In this document: piece by piece, positions 46,400 to 58,260 of the stretch
How positions within the stretch are numbered: the stretch's first letter is position 1
Layout of the letters: each line of letters begins with the position of its first letter
Assembly: GCF_022581195.2 (NCBI RefSeq)
Contig: NC_061461.1
Coordinates: 558,001 to 622,000, forward strand
DNA: 64,000 bases
Source of the DNA: Helicoverpa zea
Taxonomy: Eukaryota > Arthropoda > Insecta > Lepidoptera > Noctuidae
Direction of reading: 5' to 3'
The notes under the pieces: generated by a model
Database searches by the model: none
Seen by the model: only the letters and a program-made list of their open reading frames with translations
Told to the model about the DNA's origin: nothing
Made by a program: the position numbers and the translations under genes

Positions 46400-48772
46400 A
46401 AACCGGCCAAGTGCGAGTCGGACTCGCGCACCGAGGGTTCCGTACAAATGCTGTATAGATAAAAAGTGAGTTTCGCGCCAACCGTTCAGTTTAGAACAAT
46501 CATAGTTATGGTAATTTCGTGAGAGTCAAAATAGTTAATATTTTTTATTTTATAATATAACTAAAATAGTAGGCCAGTACCTTGTAAAAGTTATTTTATT
46601 GAAGTTATTTATATACAACATTTTATAGTCATCATTCAGAAATCTGATTGATAATAACTAATTATGTCTTAAAGGTCATGGGGCATATCTGACCCGCTTT
46701 GTAAAAAGTGGCGGACATGAATCAAAGTAGTTTTAAATCGTGGAGAATGGTATGACGTTTCTTTGAATATAAATATTTTATTAAAATTCCATGGAGACGA
46801 ATGTCCAGGATCGTTTGAAAAATATAAAAGACAAGCACTTTCAGAGGATTGTACAGGTTGCAATGCTAGTTTTTATTGTTAAAGACATTTCATAAAGAAG
46901 GAAGGTGCCAATCCGGATGACCAGGATCTGATGAGGATCTGGAAACCCTGAGAAATCGAGGGCAACTCTTGAATATTGTAGGCACGCATCGAGTCATAAC
47001 CAGACATGTGAGTGTATTTTTGGTACTGGGTACTGGTAAACAGTGAAGGTTTGGAGCTGATTTGATTATGGAGACTACAGAGAGTCAAGGGAACTCCCGA
47101 ACGGTATGTTGCAACTACCACGTGTTTGGGCTTATCTTATTCGTATTGGCGAAGACTTTCCACAAAGATAGGTTTGACTGCCATTGTGGGATCGACAGCT
47201 AAGATCAGATATAGTTATGGGAACTCCTTTACAATTTTATAACGTAACCTTGTGTTGGAGCTTATTTTATTTTAGGTGATGAGAATTCACTACTAACTTG
47301 GGTTAAAGCAGCCATTGCAGGAATGGGATCTTTTATTTTTGAGGGATTAATCACCTAAAGAGCCCCAGTTTCAGGTTTTTTTCGAAACCGCCTGACGACT
47401 TGTAGCTGTCGAATTGTAACAACGACTTCTAGAGAGTAGGATTCGGGGCTGCTGGCTTTACGTTTCTAGAGCCTTGAAAAAAGTGTAATTCTGTCCCTTT
47501 CTTTGTTTTATAAAGTCGGCATTATTTTATTTTGTAGCATTTTACAAACAAATCCAACTTCAAACATCTAAAAAAGCAACAAGAAAACAAAAGCAAGAAA
47601 GAAATTAAAAAGATGTTAGGTGCATCGGTCTAGAAGTAGGTGTCTAGAGGATGCATCTATATTTATTTAACCACCGAGATCTAGACCAATGCATATAAAC
47701 AGTTTTCTTGTTGTTTTAGAAGTTGTTTTTTTTTTTGTAAAAAGTTTTTATTTTTAACTTTTGTGAAAAGTTCTCGTCAATACGAATAATATAAGCCCAA
47801 ACACGACGTAACTAAAACATACCGAGTTCTCTCGACTTTCTCACGTCTCCATCATCAGATAAGCTCTAAACCTTCACTGTTTGATAGTATCACCAGACAT
47901 ACATCTGAGAATCAAGTTTTAATCCTATGCATGCCTACAATTTCTGATAGTTGCCCTCGATTTCTCAGAATTTCCATCATCAGATTCTGACCTGATGACA
48001 ATGGAAATAAACGGCGAGTATACTCTTTCACTACAAAGAAATGATTTCTCAAATCCGTCAAACTTGATCGTTTAAATTCCCCATTGAAATGAGGAAAATA
48101 TTTGATGTTTACACCTGATTTTCTCTAGATTCCCATGGTTCACATTGATGCGACTAATGCCATAGTAAATCAGAGCCTTTATCATTATACTGTGCTATAT
48201 TTCGTTCGTATCCGCCGTGGGTATGGTTTTCATACTAAGGTGCCCAATGACCAATGATGGTGATGAATGATTTAAAATTTTTCACAGTTTAGAGGCCATT
48301 ATATTTAAGAAGTGTTTGATATGAATTTCACTTTTTATTCAAAACTTTAATATCTCTACGCGTTCATGTGAAAAAGGGTAGGTAGTAAGTTTATAATTAT
48401 TAAAAAAATATTTTATGTCATGTAAGCAAAAATAATATTTTAATATTTTATGTAACTTCAAATTTATCATTTTCGCAATTTTTCCTTTATCTGTACTACA
48501 TAACGTTGCTTCGTGCCGAATTTTAAGATTCTGAGTTCAGTACCTTGTAGGTTTTGATTCCCTAGCGTGTGATGGAAATTCGTCTAAGGTGTCGGTAAAA
48601 CTGCTGTATCTTTTGATCGCGTTAACTTAGAAGTTTGATTTTTTCATTGCTTAAAGGGACAATAGACCTAGGTATTTGGTATAAATTTCAATTTGGTACC
48701 TTTGTTCGTTCGTGAGAAATAAGGTAGTAAGTTTCATTTTATTAAAATATTTTTATTATATTATATAACAAA
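46400..48772. repeat. 2,365-bp tandem duplication, copy 2
   Basis: Near-identical to copy 1, with small differences: a short GTGATGATGAATG-type insertion near 48258 and single-base changes. The head-to-tail arrangement and high identity indicate a recent segmental tandem duplication by unequal exchange. Confidence 0.85.
46875..48005. mobile_element. Foldback element within duplication copy 2
   Basis: Second copy of the foldback at 44520-45650, with the same inverted arms and central palindrome (about 47615-47695). Confidence 0.65.
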
Positions 48773-48774
48773 AC

Positions 48775-49048
48775 AAATGAGATTTTCGCAATTTTTCCTA
48801 TATTTGCATTATATAACAATGCTTCATGCCAAATTTCAAGATTCTGAGTTTACGGGAAGTACCCTGTAGGTTTTGATTCCTTCGCGAGTGTCGAGAATTT
48901 GTTGAAAATATCGACATAATCGGTTGTATCTTTTGATTGGCTTGGCTTAGAAGCTTGATATTTTCACAGCCTAAAGGGACAATAGACCCGAGTATTTCAT
49001 GTGAATTTCAGCTTGATACGTCCACGCGTTCTTAAGATAAAGGGTCTT

Positions 49049-49083
<35 letters not shown>

Positions 49084-49144
49084 GGACAACAAAGTGATCC
49101 TATAAGGGTTCCGTTTTTTCCTTTCGAGGTACGGAACCCTAAAA
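48775..49144. repeat. 370-bp tandem repeat, unit 1, with (GACA)n
   Basis: Starts AAATGAGATTTTCGC, contains a (CAGA)n run at about 49049-49082, and ends GGTTCCGTTTTTTCCTTTCG then GGTACGGAACCCTAAAA. The GGTACGGAACCCT end is the inverse of the AGGGTTCCGTAC near 44068 and 46433, so it is the far end of the same repeat family that opens the 44-kb complex. Confidence 0.8.
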
Positions 49145-49506
49145 AAATGAGATTTTCGCTATTTTTCCTATATTTGCATTATATAACAATGCTTCATGCC
49201 AAATTTCAAGATTCTGAGTTTACGGGAAGTACCCTGTAGGTTTTGATTCCTTTGCGAGTGTCGAGAATTTGTTGAAAATATCGACATAATCGGTTGTATC
49301 TTTTGATTGGCTTGGCATAGAAGCTTAATATTTTGACAGCCTAAAGGGACAATAGACCCGAGTATTTCATGTGAATTTCAGCTTGATACGTCCACGCGTT
49401 CTTAAGATAAAGGGTCTTGACAGACAGACAGACAGACAGACAGACGGACAACAAAGTGATCCTATAAGGGTTCCGTTTTTTCCTTTCGAGGTACGGAACC
49501 CTAAAA
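49145..49506. repeat. 370-bp tandem repeat, unit 2
   Basis: Direct repeat of unit 1 offset by 370 bases, slightly shorter because its (CAGA)n run (about 49419-49444) has fewer units. Frames reading across it are artefacts. Confidence 0.8.
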
Positions 49507-50599
49507 ACTGAAGAATTTACTTGTATGAACGCCCAAATCTTGGGAACTGCTAAGATCGATTTGAAAAACTCATTCCGCATAACACAGGCCATTTATCAAG
49601 GATGGGGGCTACTGTGGCTATTTCTGTTGATAGCTGACAAAGCAAACAATCTAATAATTACATCAGGTTATAAAGGATTACAATTAATAATTCTGCCCAG
49701 CTGCGCTGCGTTGCATCCGGATAATAATAATTGTCACAATGCCAATGACTGAAGAATGCATATTTATGCCTTTTGTAGATGCGTGAGAAAATTGAATTAT
49801 GAAGGATTGTAAAAGTTGCGTAATTCTGAATAATGTAAGTTAAATGTTAAGTTATAGGTACTAAGTTAATATTATAGACGTAAAAGTGACTTTTCTTTAT
49901 TGTAACACTGAATCGACTGAAGTTTTATTTATTCATTAAAGTGCGCCAACCGAAATACATAAAATATAATCATGTAAAAATAACCTAATCAAATAATATT
50001 TAACGGTTATATTAGCCTTACATTTTGCCCATTTATTTGTTATCTGGATCCGAGAAAAACTTCTCTCGAAAAGCAAGTGAAGCTACAGTAAATAGCCAGG
50101 ATGTAGTTTAAACAGTAAATAGTATGTTGTGTACATCTTTGTAGTACTTATCCCACGACTTTCCTTAAAATCTTGTACTAACTCCGGTCAAAGACATCCT
50201 AAAATAATCTATCGATTAGTAAAAAACTGTATTATAAATAAACCCACGTTTTTGTTCGATAACTTGTCCTATTTGTCCGTACTAAGAATATGATGATACT
50301 AATTGTTATATTTGTTTCACATCATGTCTAAGTTATTTTTATTGTATCGTCCTATCTGAAGTTATTTTTAAAACGTTTTTGTAGGTACCTACATTATACC
50401 CTAAATTATTAAGATTTCAGTCCCAGCATGATCTTCAGTGTAAATCATTATATCTTTGTTTTAATTTGAGTTTTAGATTATGGGACGAGATGCAATTACA
50501 ATATAATTTGTTTAAAAATAACAACAATAAAGAAATATGACTGAAACGACTTTATTTCGAAAAAAGCTCCGTCCCAAATCCTTTGCTAATTAACTTAGC
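49507..50599. other. AT-rich non-coding DNA upstream of gene 3
   Basis: No gene or named repeat. A 75-codon plus-strand frame at 49525-49752 lacks splice or domain support. Confidence 0.35.
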
Positions 50600-51173
50600 A
50601 ACGTCAGGAAGTCAGAACAAACGCATAATAAGAAAATCCGCCAATTCAGACAACTGTGTTAATGAGACCACGTCGAATTCATAAATCGAGAACAATATAG
50701 TACGATCAAGGACGACGCGAGCAGGGTAGGGGGGCGTCACTAACTCGTGACCGACGCGGCCAAATGTCAAATAGTCTCTCTACAAACTGCGCCGAGAACG
50801 CGCGCGTCAATCGAGATACGATACGAGACTCGAATTAATAATCGAATACGAAAAAATAATAACAACATTTACTAATACTAAACAAAAAAACGATCCTGTG
50901 TTCGAATCTTGTACATTCACAATTTTTTTTCAAAAATCGAATCGGTTTTAATCGATTGTTTACAGTGCAATTCATTGACATTTGTATATTTTTGCGATAA
51001 TCACAAGGAAAGGTGAAGCCGAGTGAATGTGTTTACATCGGCATTGTATCGGATGACAAAATAGTGGGAACTTGATTTTTTATGCGATTGTTTTGACAGA
51101 CAATTTCCTTGTAATTAGTCTTTTATTGATTGATTGTGAGTAATGTTAGTTTGAGGTTCGTGTAAAGTGCATC
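50600..51173 (+). promoter_or_regulatory. Probable promoter and 5'UTR region of gene 3
   Basis: A locally GC-rich, CpG-containing stretch (50700-50830, with GACGACGCGAGC, GACCGACGCGGCC, GAACGCGCGCGTC) stands out from AT-rich flanks and precedes the gene 3 start by about 350-450 bases. No clear TATA box or initiator can be fixed, so the transcription start is unknown. Confidence 0.4.
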
Positions 51174-51242
51174 ATGGGTAATATGTACATATTGTTGTGT
51201 GCAACAGTCGTCTGTTTGCTGTTGGCCGATGTCAACACACAG
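51174..51242 (+). CDS. Gene 3: first coding exon, signal peptide of a secreted or membrane protein
   Basis: The ATG at 51174 (context GCATCATGG) opens 23 codons: MGNMYILLCATVVCLLL followed by ADVNTQ. This is a textbook signal peptide with a hydrophobic core of about 14 residues and a small-residue cleavage region. The exon ends CAG|GTGAGAG at 51242/51243, an ideal donor in phase 0. It is too short to stand out as a long open frame. No matching second exon was found to the right edge, so the first intron may exceed 12 kb; it would contain the nested Helitrons. The mature protein and family are unknown. Confidence 0.65.
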
Positions 51243-51540
51243 GTGAGAGTTAGTTTTGTAATTTTCAGCTCGCGAATTCTGATGAGATGCATTCTGTAGT
51301 TATGCAAACTTATCTGTGAAATATTCATAGTCGCAACATGTGTCACTTGATTTCAAATTATATTGTTAGACTTTAATCAATATAATAAATAATGAAGTAA
51401 CAAACATCATAATTTATTATTATTGTTAAGTTTTGATAAGAGTTATCAGTTACAGTTAATACGAAGACACTGACACCATTAATCTGACGAGTTTGTTTCC
51501 TTGAAATAATAAAAAAATATATTTCGATGTACTTTTTATC

Positions 51541-51592
51541 CAGGTACGCGAAATAGTCACCCGGGAAGCGGGTGAAATAGTTAGTGGAAACT
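51541..51592 (+). mobile_element. Helitron 3'-end relic
   Basis: GTACGCGAAATAGTCACCCG, GGAAGCGGGTGAAATAG and TTAGT resemble the plus-strand Helitron 3' hairpin and CTAGT end with substitutions. A second scrap of the same kind is at about 52085-52145. Confidence 0.4.
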
Positions 51593-52191
51593 ACGGATGT
51601 TCCTAACTAATTACTTTATTCCAACTCACATCTCTTCCTATTCCTCATAATATGAAGATTTTAATTATATTTCACTGCACTTGACCTTGAGTTACCGTTT
51701 ATTATATTTTTAAAATAACAAAAACAGTACGATAATTAGCTCCAAAACAAATGTTTTAACTGCTATTGTTAAAAATAAAACTCAAGTTAATTTATGCACA
51801 TAATATAACTCCACTTCCAGATTATATTTAAAATGTTATACGCATACATGCCTATATGAATACTTAAATATGAAAATCTGCATTTTGAAAAGCATTAATG
51901 GGTATTATTATGTTAATTAACAAGTTTTAACGTTCATAATAAATGCAGTTACTTACTCATTCACTTAATGACGAAAAATAGAGGAATATAGCTAGATATA
52001 CTTTTCTACCACATAGGTAACTAATTAGTTCTGTAGATAAAGAAAAATCTTTCATGGAGATAGGTGGTATCATTTAGACAGAGACTGGATAATTTTTATC
52101 CAGATGCGGGATGTAGCTCCCTCGAAATATAGGCGAAACTCTCGTATAAATGGTATAATTATGCAGAAGAAAGATTTTATTTATTTATTTA

Positions 52192-55100
52192 CTAGCTGTT
52201 GCCCGCGACTTCGTCTGCGTGGGCAATTTGGAATTGTCAAAATACTACTTATGCCGTAGCGTAGGTGTATTCTTTTACATAACAATATAATTAGGATTAC
52301 CACTTAGCAGCAGCACGGGTTGATCAATCAAGGTGGTGTCGACGGTGTGTGACTATTTATCTAAACAAAAGAAGTAAAGTTTGTGACGTTGAGGAAATCT
52401 CTGGATCTAGTCAACCGATTTGGAAAATTATTACGTAATTCTCACATAAAACAAAGGTCTGACAAAGTTGTCATTTGTACATTTTCTGCAGCAGCTGCGA
52501 CAAATCAGGAGCCAGAAAGTCTGTCAAACAGTTTTACTTACCACGGATAACGCGGTGTCTAGTTCACTGGGTTGAAGAGATCAGATAGGCACTCCAAGTA
52601 AACATTGGTACTCAAAAAGATTCGGTTTGACTGGAAGCCAACACCCACACAATTGAGGAATAGCTGGGTGGTTGATGACTGAGTCATCAGGCAAGCGCAT
52701 AGTTTCACTACTTGTATTTTGGGGATTTTCTGTGCACTCACTCACTATGTTATGTTGGAATTCCACCGAAATGTTTGCATTAGTTCACGATCAGGTAAAG
52801 TATACGTCCGAGAGAGTAAGTCCAATTCGTGTGTTGGCACTTGAAGCCTGCAGTTCTTCCAAGATTTTCAAAATGTACGCTCGCAATTTGTCATTTCTTG
52901 GTGGAGCCAGCAGATCAGAAGAAACATAAGTGCTGTGTATACTGTGCGTCACTACTGCACAACGGTAAAATTTCGTCTTTATAAATAGCACAAACGTTCG
53001 CTCTCTTGCGGAGGACGTTTAAATACCATATTATGTGTCACACGTAGGTAAACAGGACAACAGTATATTATCATCGAACCGCTTTCAAAGATCTGATGAG
53101 CGAACAGACCAGAACCAGAAGAAAAAAAAAGACACATATATTTGCAAACAAATTGAAAAAACTTCTCCTAAGCAAATGCTACTATAGCGTCAAAGAATAC
53201 CTTGACGATAAAAAGATAGTCGAATGAATAACTTGTGTTTTCCTAATCTACTATTGCATCTACTACTGTAATTAGACTTTCTAGCCTTCTTTTGCTGTGC
53301 CCTAACAGGGTCCATAATATGTACCTAGCTTTAAGCCCCTTGTAACATCTTTATAACTTTATGGTATGCAAATAAATATGAATATGAACTGACTTGATCG
53401 CCTCGAGAAAATCAGAGCTCTATGAAGCGATCATTCGCTTTGATTCCTACTGCTATTGTGGTTTCTGAAAATGTATTCAATTAACCAACGATGAATATAA
53501 TTCTTAGCCAGCCGACTCTTTTGACTTCTCGAAAATCATAACGATGGTTTTTGTGCAATGCACAAACGGAAATTCGATATACTACACATTCGATATTCAC
53601 ACTTCTACAGAATTGATATTAAAAGGTTTGACAACGGGCTATAGTAGCGTAGTTAAACTAACTGAAACAATTTTAGTGATCCTTCAATAAAGTTAGAGAA
53701 GCGGGTGTGCATGATGAACATTAAGAGTTGGTAAATACGTGATGATGATGACCTAATTCATTACTATTCTAATTTGTTCATGTACCACAAAACTCAAGTT
53801 AAGGTGGAGAAAAGGATTACCAAGCTCCCAAAGGTCTGGGCATTTGAAACACGTTGCATGGCATCCTGGAAAGTTACGTAATTCTCAGCCATCAGTTTGA
53901 GCAGTGTGAGGGAGTGTCAGGCTTTGGCCCTAGTGGGCCTCACAGGGGTTTGCTGAATCTCCTCGAGGGGCGCGTGAAATAACGGGTCTCCCAGAAGCCG
54001 GAAGGTCGATGACCCACTCAAAACTAATCGCTCACGCCTACGGTGGCCGGGAGTCGTCTCTCGACATCCGGCTTTCGTGGTGTCTTACCGCAGTGGCTGG
54101 AATGAGAGTTGGGAATTTTCAGTCGCTCCGCCGCCTCATTCTTTGTCATCCCATTTCTTCTCGCTCCAGATCATGGTTTAAACCGGGGCCGGGTGCGATA
54201 GGTCGCACAGTCCGCACAGTGGTGAGATCCGGGCGCCACCTCCATGAGATCAGAGTTGGGAATGTATGTTTGCAAAAACTAATAGAACATTTAGCAAAAA
54301 CACGTTTGATAGTAATTCTGTCTTAGTAACTGAATAATATAAATGATATAAACGTAGCTATATAAAAGATGTTTTTTAGACTCAGTCCGTGGGTCTGACT
54401 GTGACTGTTCGTAATTGTAAACGGTGTATTTGTGATATAATTCTTAGCTCGATGATTTGTGATCAGGAGTTGAAAGCAAGTATGTCTCTGGCCTGCGACG
54501 CGTAATTTGTACGTTTTCAGAACGAACGAACTCTTGTCTTCTGTTGACATCTTGTTGACATATTGTGACAGGTAGTTAGTTATTCCCATTGATGTTAATT
54601 TTAGAAGTGACACAATGTTTTCGGTCATATTTTGCCTACATTCTTTATTACTCAAAAAGTATATTAATAAGGACCTTCTATTTATATGTAAGTGAATTCA
54701 AAATAATGTAATATATTAAAACCAGGAACTTATTTTTAAGGATGTTTGAATATTAATTACAATGTTTTTTTTTCTATACATATAATAAAATGATAGGAAA
54801 GTCAAAACTGTACATTGAATATTTTTTAAAAAGAATACTTGGGGGGTGATCTATTATCGATTCTGAACCCAAATATATAGTTTTTAGAATTTTTGTCTGT
54901 TTGTCTGTTTGTCTGTTTGTCTGTATGTTTGGTCTCACTGAACTCGAAAAGTACTGCATAGATTTAAATCAAATTTTGCATGAATATTACCTGGGAGCCT
55001 GTTCAACATATAGGATATATATTATCACGCTATCACCTACGGGGGATGAGCAATGAACGATAATTTCTGTTAACGTTTCTGCAACAGCGGGTGCAATAAT

Positions 55101-58100
55101 GACACATATTTGAATGTTGAACTTTGTAAGTTTATCGGCCTATTATCTATCTTTACATAGAAAATAACGCTTTTATAAGTAACTTGAGCAAAAAACTGAA
55201 TTTAAAGAAATGATATCCTAAAATTATAGATGAAGAAAATCATGCAGAAACAGATGTGCCATAAAACTGGTAGTAGGTAAAATATCAATGAAAACAGACT
55301 TCACTTTGTCATGGTATGTTCTTACTTTCAAGAAAAAAATATATGACAACTTGTGTATTTTGCTACTGTAAAAACACTACAAGAAATATCAGCGCATCAT
55401 CAGGGACATTTTTATAATTCTTTCACCATTAGAAAGCTACATTATCTACGAGTAACATAGGGTATATTTTATCCCGGTGCGGGCAGTAGTTCCCATGGGA
55501 AGCGGTACCCACGTCCCGAAGAAATTATGAACTTCCCCACATTCTTAAAAAGTCTACATATGTTGTTCTGACATAATATAAGCTATACCTCTCATAAACA
55601 TGAATATCCATTCATCTCATCCAATAACAAACATGCATCACACTGAAAGTGCATTGCGAGTCTAAGATTTTATTATTATAAAAAAAACATTGTAATTAAT
55701 ATTCAAACATCCTTAAAAATAAGTTCCTGGTTTTAATATATTACATTATTTTGAATTCACTTACATATAAATAGAAGGTCCTTATTAATATACTTTTTGA
55801 GTAATAAAGAATGTAGGCAAAATATGACCGAAAACATTGTGTCACTTCTAAAATTAACATCAATGGGAATAACTAACTACCTGTCACAATATGTCAACAA
55901 GATGTCAACAGAAGACAAGAGTTCGTTCGTTCTGAAAACGTACAAATTACGCGTCGCAGGCCAGAGACATACTTGCTTTCAACTCCTGATCACAAATCAT
56001 CGAGCTAAGAATTATATCACAAATACACCGTTTACAATTACGAACAGTCACAGTCAGACCCACGGACTGAGTCTAAAAAACATCTTTTATATAGCTACGT
56101 TTATATCATTTATATTATTCAGTTACTAAGACAGAATTACTATCAAACGTGTTTTTGCTAAATGTTCTATTAGTTTTTGCAAACATACATTCCCAACTCT
56201 GATCTCATGGAGGTGGCGCCCGGATCTCACCACTGTGCGGACTGTGCGACCTATCGCACCCGGCCCCGGTTTAAACCATGATCTGGAGCGAGAAGAAATG
56301 GGATGACAAAGAATGAGGCGGCGGAGCGACTGAAAATTCCCAACTCTCATTCCAGCCACTGCGGTAAGACACCACGAAAGCCGGATGTCGAGAGACGACT
56401 CCCGGCCACCGTAGGCGTGAGCGATTAGTTTTGAGTGGGTCATCGACCTTCCGGCTTCTGGGAGACCCGTTATTTCACGCGCCCCTCGAGGAGATTCAGC
56501 AAACCCCTGTGAGGCCCACTAGGGCCAAAGCCTGACACTCCCTCACACTGCTCAAACTGATGGCTGAGAATTACGTAACTTTCCAGGATGCCATGCAACG
56601 TGTTTCAAATGCCCAGACCTTTGGGAGCTTGGTAATCCTTTTCTCCACCTTAACTTGAGTTTTGTGGTACATGAACAAATTAGAATAGTAATGAATTAGG
56701 TCATCATCATCACGTATTTACCAACTCTTAATGTTCATCATGCACACCCGCTTCTCTAACTTTATTGAAGGATCACTAAAATTGTTTCAGTTAGTTTAAC
56801 TACGCTACTATAGCCCGTTGTCAAACCTTTTAATATCAATTCTGTAGAAGTGTGAATATCGAATGTGTAGTATATCGAATTTCCGTTTGTGCATTGCACA
56901 AAAACCATCGTTATGATTTTCGAGAAGTCAAAAGAGTCGGCTGGCTAAGAATTATATTCATCGTTGGTTAATTGAATACATTTTCAGAAACCACAATAGC
57001 AGTAGGAATCAAAGCGAATGATCGCTTCATAGAGCTCTGATTTTCTCGAGGCGATCAAGTCAGTTCATATTCATATTTATTTGCATACCATAAAGTTATA
57101 AAGATGTTACAAGGGGCTTAAAGCTAGGTACATATTATGGACCCTGTTAGGGCACAGCAAAAGAAGGCTAGAAAGTCTAATTACAGTAGTAGATGCAATA
57201 GTAGATTAGGAAAACACAAGTTATTCATTCGACTATCTTTTTATCGTCAAGGTATTCTTTGACGCTATAGTAGCATTTGCTTAGGAGAAGTTTTTTCAAT
57301 TTGTTTGCAAATATATGTGTCTTTTTTTTTCTTCTGGTTCTGGTCTGTTCGCTCATCAGATCTTTGAAAGCGGTTCGATGATAATATACTGTTGTCCTGT
57401 TTACCTACGTGTGACACATAATATGGTATTTAAACGTCCTCCGCAAGAGAGCGAACGTTTGTGCTATTTATAAAGACGAAATTTTACCGTTGTGCAGTAG
57501 TGACGCACAGTATACACAGCACTTATGTTTCTTCTGATCTGCTGGCTCCACCAAGAAATGACAAATTGCGAGCGTACATTTTGAAAATCTTGGAAGAACT
57601 GCAGGCTTCAAGTGCCAACACACGAATTGGACTTACTCTCTCGGACGTATACTTTACCTGATCGTGAACTAATGCAAACATTTCGGTGGAATTCCAACAT
57701 AACATAGTGAGTGAGTGCACAGAAAATCCCCAAAATACAAGTAGTGAAACTATGCGCTTGCCTGATGACTCAGTCATCAACCACCCAGCTATTCCTCAAT
57801 TGTGTGGGTGTTGGCTTCCAGTCAAACCGAATCTTTTTGAGTACCAATGTTTACTTGGAGTGCCTATCTGATCTCTTCAACCCAGTGAACTAGACACCGC
57901 GTTATCCGTGGTAAGTAAAACTGTTTGACAGACTTTCTGGCTCCTGATTTGTCGCAGCTGCTGCAGAAAATGTACAAATGACAACTTTGTCAGACCTTTG
58001 TTTTATGTGAGAATTACGTAATAATTTTCCAAATCGGTTGACTAGATCCAGAGATTTCCTCAACGTCACAAACTTTACTTCTTTTGTTTAGATAAATAGT

Positions 58101-58260
58101 CACACACCGTCGACACCACCTTGATTGATCAACCCGTGCTGCTGCTAAGTGGTAATCCTAATTATATTGTTATGTAAAAGAATACACCTACGCTACGGCA
58201 TAAGTAGTATTTTGACAATTCCAAATTGCCCACGCAGACGAAGTCGCGGGCAACAGCTAG
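52192..58260. repeat. 2.58-kb inverted repeat with 908-bp spacer
   Basis: Arms 52192-54772 and 55681-58260 are near-perfect reverse complements; every translated marker frame in one arm is found unchanged in the other. The spacer 54773-55680 is itself repeated in inverse orientation at 58261-59168, so two inverted repeats interlock. All of this follows from copy C lying inside copy B. Confidence 0.9.
54773..58260 (+). mobile_element. Helitron copy C (3,488 bp), inserted inside copy B
   Basis: Starts TCTATACATATAATAAAAT at 54773 and ends in the TTGCCC...GGGCAA hairpin and CAGCTAG at 58260, followed by TATAATAATAAAAT. Full length, no target duplication, collinear with copy A. Removing it restores copy B: the flanks become an oligo-T run followed by ATAATAATAAAATC, exactly as copy A reads at its 908/909 position apart from one T. 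Insertion is therefore between T and T, slightly off the usual A|T. Confidence 0.9.

Noticed and set aside
44304..47121. Paired 64- and 75/80-codon minus-strand frames
   Set aside because: Present twice only because of the tandem duplication; one pair member is already frameshifted, as expected for non-coding repeats.
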